NCBI RefSeq assembly: GCF_000834015.1
Contig: NZ_JXQI01000086.1
Span: 1 to 38,627, forward strand
Length of the DNA: 38,627 nucleotides
Direction: 5' to 3'
Source: Prevotella pectinovora
Lineage (GTDB): Bacteria; Bacteroidota; Bacteroidia; Bacteroidales; Bacteroidaceae
Below, piece by piece: positions 34,272 to 38,627 of the stretch; within the stretch, counting starts at the first letter, position 1, and each line of letters starts with the position of its first letter. Both the position numbers and the translations under genes were made by a program. The notes under the pieces were generated by a model. The model was not told the DNA's origin and did no database searches. It worked only from the letters and a program-made list of their open reading frames with translations.

Positions 34272-34389
34272 GGGATAATGAAAAGGCTCTTTCTCCGATG
34301 TGAGGTTATTCGCCTTTTTCAGGTAATAACTCAAACCGTCAATAGTTAGTAGAAATTTCACCCCAATTCACCTCAAATGTCATATTACC

Positions 34390-34716
34390 CAAAAATTGTA
34401 AAAAACCATCAGATTGTCTGGTTTTTGGCTGTAATATTCTGATAACCAAGTGGTTGACTGTCCGGCGATTGTCAGGCAATTGTCTGGATGGTTTGCTGAT
34501 GAAAGTAATTGTCAGATGGAAGGATTTGTCAGAAGTGAGGAATTCAGCCGACAGGAATTGTAGGAGTCGGCTGAATCCAGAAAACAGGAATATGGGTATT
34601 ACAACATTAACTTTTGGGCATTTGTCTGACAGCAAATCTGCCCAACAGGGGCAAGCACGTTGCCCATGATGGGCAAGCACGTTACCCATGTTGGGCAAGC
34701 AGCGTGCCCAATTTTA
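34390..34716 (-). repeat. R2 element, partial copy in reverse orientation
   Basis: Matches the inner part of the complete R2 reversed: AACCATCAGATTGTCTGG, TTGTCTGGATGGTTTGCTGA, a diverged set of the tandem units, and three GGGCAAGCACGTTGCCC-type hairpins (34644-34710). Both R2 terminal repeats are missing. On its right it passes directly into an R1 copy, so the two families are joined. Together with the neighbouring R1 it occupies 34390-34882; the rest of the gap up to 35011 shows no gene. Confidence 0.75.
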
Positions 34717-34882
34717 GCCCAAATCCGTCATTAGACCGTTTTATGTATTTTTATATACTGCTTGCAGTCTTTTGTTTTTTATAAAGCGTCTTTTGTCTGT
34801 TTTTAATTCGCAATAGCCCGCTATTACTCATTAAAATCCAAACAAAATCCACTCAAGCCCTAATGACCGATTCGGGTTTAAC
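34714..34882 (+). repeat. R1 interspersed element, copy 4
   Basis: About 169 bp with ends TTAGCCCAAATCCGTCATT and TAATGACCGATTCGGGTTTAA. It has the ACTGCTTGCAGTCTTTTG block and the central hairpin, with one base changed (AATAGCCCGCTATT). It lacks about 25 bases near the right part found in other copies. Confidence 0.8.
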
Positions 34883-35011
34883 GCAAAATAATTCCGCTAA
34901 CGGCTTTGCTTTATATTTGAACACAGAAGCAGTGTCAGCTCTATGTGCTCGGTCTTCAGTTCGGCAATACCTAAAAGTGATGCTTATCAAGTTACTAATC
35001 TTTTCACTTGA

Positions 35012-35209
35012 TCAACCTAGTGCATTCCTCTTCCTCAGCAGTTCGCGAGCTTTGCCTGTTATTTCCATATCGTTGAGCGGATATCCCAGTCTCAAACACT
35101 CGAATATCGCTTCGGTCGCTATCTGCCTGTACTTTTTGCTCACGCTCATAAGATATTGAAGAGCTGTTTGACCGCTTACCAAATATATAGTTGATAATTT
35201 TTCTTCCAT
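35012..35209 (-). CDS. small hypothetical protein
   Basis: 65 residues: MEEKLSTIYLVSGQTALQYL, then SVSKKYRQIATEAIFECLRL and GYPLNDMEITGKARELLRKR. The composition is balanced and helical, and the residues look like a real small protein rather than antisense noise. No motif is recognised. The start is the ATG at 35209; a longer frame to 35269 adds a less protein-like start. No close neighbour on the same strand. It could be a regulator fragment or part of the accessory island. Confidence 0.5.
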   Translation of the reverse strand: MEEKLSTIYLVSGQTALQYLMSVSKKYRQIATEAIFECLRLGYPLNDMEITGKARELLRKRNALG

Positions 35210-35396
35210 AATTCTCCATTCTAAAAGTTTTCTGCAAAAAAAATACACCAATTGTTTTGAAATAACCAACTTTTAGCGATATTTATCATGTAATATGCAA
35301 GATAGTCTTCAGTAGAAAGGTGGGGCGCATGGAAAAAATGGAACTATGCTTTTCAAGAATCTCCTTACGGGAGCTTGGGCTGGTTGGTTCTCCAAT

Positions 35397-36962
35397 TTAG
35401 TCTTTTAGCCATTCTATTTCATCAATCCACCCATATTCCTTTGCCTTTTTCCATGCCGTATAAGCCCCTTCTGAAAAAGCCTTGCGATTTCTGTACTTTT
35501 TGCCTTCTTCCATTACATGCTCTTTGACATCCCAATAGCCATCTGGCTTCTTTTTCTCTTTTATCCATGGCATTTCCTTGAATATTGTTTTGTCTTTACA
35601 TGCATGTTGGTATGCTGTCGGGCTATTTATTGCAAATTCTGTTCTTGATGTGTATCTCTTTGATTCTTCAATGATTGCTTCTCTTGTCCATTTTGATATT
35701 TTCCCTAAAGGAAGAGGCTTTAACCATGTCATCAAAGGTAGCCATCCATTACTCATAGCTTTTAGGAAAGCTGTCTTGGCTTTATTCTCAAAATCCTTTT
35801 TGTTTGAATACTTGTGGCTCTCCTCAAATACCTTTTCTTTTGTCCAATAGTTATGTGGCTTATGCTTATCTTTAAGCCAAGTCATTTCTTTAAGCCATCC
35901 TTTTTCACTTGCGGTCTGATGTGCTCCACTTGCATTTTTTCTAAAGTCACATTTATATTCATATTTGCGGCTTTCTTCAATAACAGCATCGTGAGTCCAT
36001 CTGATTTTTCTCACAGGTGTTGTTAACCAAGTCATTTCTTTAAGCCATTTGTTGTGTTTGGCATGATTATACGCTCCTCCAGCCTCTCTTTGAAATTCAC
36101 TTCTACTATGGTATTTCCTTGATTCTTCAAATACTTTTTCTTTTGAAGTCCACTTAGCGATACCACCAATAGAACCAACGTTTTTTCCTGTTGCTGCTAC
36201 ATTCAAAAGAGTGTAACCATCATTTGCATATTGCTTCTTGTAATAATCCTCATAGTATTGACTTTCCAATACAGTCAGTCCATCCTTCAAACTAATTGGT
36301 TCTGGAATGTTTTTGCCAAAGTATTTTCTTACCGCACTATTAGAACCATATTTATGACTTCTCTTTCTACTATTTTTATCTATTGTTAGACCTACATATG
36401 CAACTTTATTGTTTTCATCAACATAGGCGTACACAGTTGAGTTATGCTCTTCTTTCCTTTCGTCATAACTACGCGGCTTCATCCAGTCAAATTTATCAAG
36501 GATTTTGTACTCACTTGCCCAACTATATGCTGCTGGTTCTTTTTCTTCAAAATCCGTTTTATTTGAGTAGTTGCGAGCTACTTCAAATACCTTCTTTTTA
36601 GTCCAGAATTTCTTTCCTGGATTATCCTGTATTAAACCCAATTCAGACAACCAACCATTTTTCTTTGCTTGGTTATATGCGTATTCATTTATGCGCCTAA
36701 ATTCAGCATATGTTATACATTTATGTTCTTGTATAAATGAAAAAACTACATCTTTTGTGTATTTGTGATTTGCACGTGGTCCACGCTTTTTATGACGGTC
36801 TGTTTTCAACCATGTCATTCCCTTTATCAGCTTCTTCTCATTAGCCTTTTTGTATGCAGTAGGTGCATTTATCTTAAACTCTATTGGGGTTTTGTATCTT
36901 TTTGACTCTTCAATGATTCTTTCATCAGTCCAGTAACCATATGGATGTTTTTGATTTGCCAT
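35397..36962 (-). CDS. GIY-YIG nuclease flanked by eight ~43-residue repeats
   Basis: 521 residues. Repeats of the form YWT-x2-x-VIEESKRY-...-F-...-AY-x2-A-...-WLKEMTWL occur at about 10-52, 68-111, 119-161, 270-313, 321-363, 372-414, 424-467 and 477-519. Between the third and fourth is a GIY-YIG nuclease domain (176-262): VYAYVD and AYVGLT, R199-x3-H203, E233 in LESQYYEDYY and N254 in TLLNVAATGKNVGS, so the catalytic set looks complete. The repeats resemble modules seen with phage and homing-type nucleases and probably bind DNA. AT-rich, no recognised partner genes. Related repeats are known, but I cannot name this exact architecture. Confidence 0.75.
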   Translation of the reverse strand: MANQKHPYGYWTDERIIEESKRYKTPIEFKINAPTAYKKANEKKLIKGMTWLKTDRHKKRGPRANHKYTKDVVFSFIQEHKCITYAEFRRINEYAYNQAKKNGWLSELGLIQDNPGKKFWTKKKVFEVARNYSNKTDFEEKEPAAYSWASEYKILDKFDWMKPRSYDERKEEHNSTVYAYVDENNKVAYVGLTIDKNSRKRSHKYGSNSAVRKYFGKNIPEPISLKDGLTVLESQYYEDYYKKQYANDGYTLLNVAATGKNVGSIGGIAKWTSKEKVFEESRKYHSRSEFQREAGGAYNHAKHNKWLKEMTWLTTPVRKIRWTHDAVIEESRKYEYKCDFRKNASGAHQTASEKGWLKEMTWLKDKHKPHNYWTKEKVFEESHKYSNKKDFENKAKTAFLKAMSNGWLPLMTWLKPLPLGKISKWTREAIIEESKRYTSRTEFAINSPTAYQHACKDKTIFKEMPWIKEKKKPDGYWDVKEHVMEEGKKYRNRKAFSEGAYTAWKKAKEYGWIDEIEWLKD

Positions 36963-37118
36963 GCCTTTAATGTTTTGTTGTTAGATTATCTCGAGTACAA
37001 CCAGCATCTTGCAAGCATTTCATTGACTTCTTCTTATTTTTCGGCGTTATTCAAACATCCACGGATATGCTTAGCTGCTAATTGTTTAATCCCACTATTT
37101 AATGTATTCAATTAATAA

Positions 37119-37892
37119 TTAACGAACATATTTCAATTCGTCCTTGTTTATATTGATTGAACTACCATCCATGTATTCGATGTTGATTTCTGTTAGCACA
37201 AGTTTCTTTGCTGAATAATTGTACCAAAGGCAATCCCAATATGTTCCATAACCATAAGTTGTACCAGGCTTTATAGGGCCAGTAACATTGCCACCACCTT
37301 CAATGGTTCCACGAACTTCACATGAAACAGGGTCACCCACGGCATTTATTGGATAGCCACTCCAGTTTAAATATTTTATAGTCTTATTAGATACATTCTT
37401 CCATATAAGATGAGCGTCTACACCGCCAGCACTATTAGGAGATGATAGATAAGCCTTCTTTATCTTTATCGTATTTTTTAATAGTTCTATTCTCTTAGCT
37501 CTCTTAAGACTATCCAATCTTTCTTTATTAGTCTCGCTATTAGAAGTTGACTCAGTTTTATAAGAAGTCGTTTGATTTCCATCAGTTGAATTTGGTAGTA
37601 GAGCAATACACATGATGAAAAGTAACAAAAAAATGAATAATACAAACGGTAATGGGAAGGTTGTGGGCTTTTCCCCGGTATTGTTGCTTTCAATCTTATT
37701 ATTTGAAGAATAAGGAACTTGTTTGTTATCAAATTCCATGCTTTTCTCTTCCTCTACTTGAGGCATTTGAGCATTAACCTTAACTTGTCTTTCTGCCTCT
37801 TTTTGCTTCACCTTATTTTCTTCCTCTTCGCGTTTCTTTTCGGCCTTCCATTCTAAGAATTCCTCAAACTCTTTATTCTCTTCTTCTGTCAT
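37119..37892 (-). CDS. membrane-anchored hypothetical protein with C-terminal beta-rich domain
   Basis: 257 residues. A highly charged N-terminal coil (EEENKEFEEFLEWKAEKKR, residues 1-60) and a polar linker precede one membrane helix (FPLPFVLFIFLLLFIMCIAL, about 79-98). The C-terminal domain (about 140-257) has INAVGDPVSCEVRGTIEGGG, TGPIKPGTTYGYGTYWDC and VLTEINIEYMDGS, a family I remember from Bacteroidota proteins of unknown function (possibly DUF5780, not checked). Topology suggests the charged part inside and the domain outside. Function unknown. Confidence 0.6.
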   Translation of the reverse strand: MTEEENKEFEEFLEWKAEKKREEEENKVKQKEAERQVKVNAQMPQVEEEKSMEFDNKQVPYSSNNKIESNNTGEKPTTFPLPFVLFIFLLLFIMCIALLPNSTDGNQTTSYKTESTSNSETNKERLDSLKRAKRIELLKNTIKIKKAYLSSPNSAGGVDAHLIWKNVSNKTIKYLNWSGYPINAVGDPVSCEVRGTIEGGGNVTGPIKPGTTYGYGTYWDCLWYNYSAKKLVLTEINIEYMDGSSININKDELKYVR

Positions 37893-38065
37893 AATAATTA
37901 TTATTAGAATTATGTAAAATAAAATAGAAATTTCATCAAGAATGACATTCTTAATGTCATCTTCTATTTTCTTGCTGTTCTTGGATATACATCTGATACA
38001 AAATAGGATACATGATAACCAGTAATGTAACTATAACATTATAAAGCGTTTCACATATCATCAAG

Positions 38066-38269
38066 ATTCATCTGACAATTTCCGTCAGCAAACCATCCAG
38101 ACAATTGCCAGACAATTGCTTGATAATCAACTGTTTGGTTGTCAGAATGTTACAACGAAAAACCAGATGATCTGACAGTTTTTCTGAAATTCTCATTTTT
38201 ACTAAAAATCAGCGATATGGGCAACTTTTGCTCGTATCGACCAACTTAAATTAATTCCGCCAACGGGTA
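38066..38269 (+). repeat. R2 element, partial copy (right half)
   Basis: Aligns with the right half of the complete R2: CAGCAAACCATCCAGACAAT, ACAACGAAAAACCAGATG and the terminal TAAATTAATTCCGCCAACGG. The left half (hairpin array and left end) is missing, and only one unit of the tandem repeat remains. It fills most of the gap 37893-38282; the first 170 bases of that gap show nothing supportable. Confidence 0.78.
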
Positions 38270-38282
38270 TGTGTATTAATAT

Positions 38283-38627
38283 TTACAGTCTATTTCTTCT
38301 TCCTCCAAATGTTAGAGGTATAAGAGTGTCTTCCAAATCAGGAATCCAAACTGGTGTGAACTCATATTTGATTTTGTTCTTTTTCATATACTCTTCTAAT
38401 TTGGAAGTATCTATTCCTATTTTCTTAACCTCAGCCAAGAGCGTTTTTACATCAAACGTTCTTGTATGTTCAAATTTGATAAGAAAAATCTCCTTCTGTA
38501 TTTCTTTATTATAGAACATTGCATAACTATAATATTTGGAATTGGGATTCATATTATCATTCACAAACTTCAAAAAATCAGGCTCATTAAATTCTTTTAT
38601 AGATTCATAATATTCTGTAGCCTTACC
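38283..38627 (-). CDS. hypothetical protein, 5' end beyond the window
   Basis: 114 residues are visible, open to the right edge, so the N-terminus is missing. It reads GKATEYYESIKEFNEPDFLK, then KYYSYAMFYNKEIQKEIFLI, TLLAEVKKIGIDTSKLEEYM and ends TLIPLTFGGRRNRL before TAA. No family recognised. The internal TTG at 38573 is not a convincing start because the frame continues upstream with protein-like content. It follows the R2 end at 38269 by 13 bases. Confidence 0.6.
   Translation of the reverse strand, partial: GKATEYYESIKEFNEPDFLKFVNDNMNPNSKYYSYAMFYNKEIQKEIFLIKFEHTRTFDVKTLLAEVKKIGIDTSKLEEYMKKNKIKYEFTPVWIPDLEDTLIPLTFGGRRNRL

Noticed and set aside
34060..34310. Possible CRISPR-like direct repeats near abiEi
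   Set aside because: Only two copies exist, each is itself an inverted repeat, and the position is that of an operator.
34339..34698. 119-codon minus-strand frame over the R2/R1 region
   Set aside because: It lies wholly in the repeat elements, starts in the GGGCA hairpin array and has no protein-like conservation.

Overview
The window looks like a chromosomal segment of a Bacteroidota member, most likely a Prevotella/Segatella-type gut or oral species. Evidence: a HmuY/TonB-receptor heme locus, calycin-like and PepSY-like periplasmic proteins, EFR1-type flavodoxin-ferredoxins, a lipoprotein serpin, and at least five promoters of the Bacteroidota form (-33 (T/A)TTG or similar, exactly 20 bases, -7 TAnnTTTG). 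No rRNA, tRNA or CRISPR array was seen.

Layout. 1-5000: a mostly minus-strand metabolic/redox run (Fe-dependent alcohol dehydrogenase, NUDIX hydrolase, dicarboxylate symporter, EFR1 ferredoxin, Bcp peroxiredoxin) with a 29-codon remnant of a zinc alcohol dehydrogenase. 5051-7092: a two-gene Septu-like (PtuA ATPase + PtuB HNH) defence cassette. 7414-8536: a TauE/SafE exporter and a NifX/NafY-type protein. 8634-9122: a 489-bp element with 23-bp terminal inverted repeats. 9311-15007: a plus-strand heme uptake locus (calycin-like protein, HmuY lipoprotein, HmuR receptor, PepSY membrane protein). 15115-22155: ABC-F ATPase, ThpR, CNNM/CBS protein, Ogt, PepSY-like protein, YaaA and a second EFR1 protein; here an ogt-yaaA pair has been duplicated and each copy has lost the opposite gene. 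22338-25939: a MutT-type NUDIX enzyme coupled to a large PLD-helicase-DUF3427 protein. 26354-27640: a serpin. 27764-29603: 5'-truncated kup and 5'-truncated lacZ meeting head to head at one junction. 29701-31713: NlpE-like lipoprotein, ZIP transporter, VOC protein. 31812-38627: an AT-rich accessory tract with an RNase H-like protein, a broken metallophosphoesterase, an AbiE toxin-antitoxin pair with two twin inverted-repeat operators, a GIY-YIG nuclease embedded in eight ~43-residue repeats, an orphan membrane protein and a partial gene at the right edge.

Two families of short interspersed elements run through the intergenic spaces: R1 (about 165-195 bp, ends TTAAACCCAAATCGGTCATT-like, central hairpin; five copies) and R2 (489 bp when complete, ends AACCCGTTGGCGGA-like, with internal hairpin arrays and a tandem repeat; one full copy, two partial copies and one end fragment). 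They sit at several of the sites where genes are broken or duplicated, so they are the best candidates for drivers of the local rearrangements. The most unusual observations are the reciprocal ogt/yaaA decay, the kup/lacZ junction, the R1/R2 elements, the AbiE operators, the repeat-flanked GIY-YIG protein and the PLD-helicase/NUDIX pair. All function calls rest on reading motifs by eye; no database search was possible.
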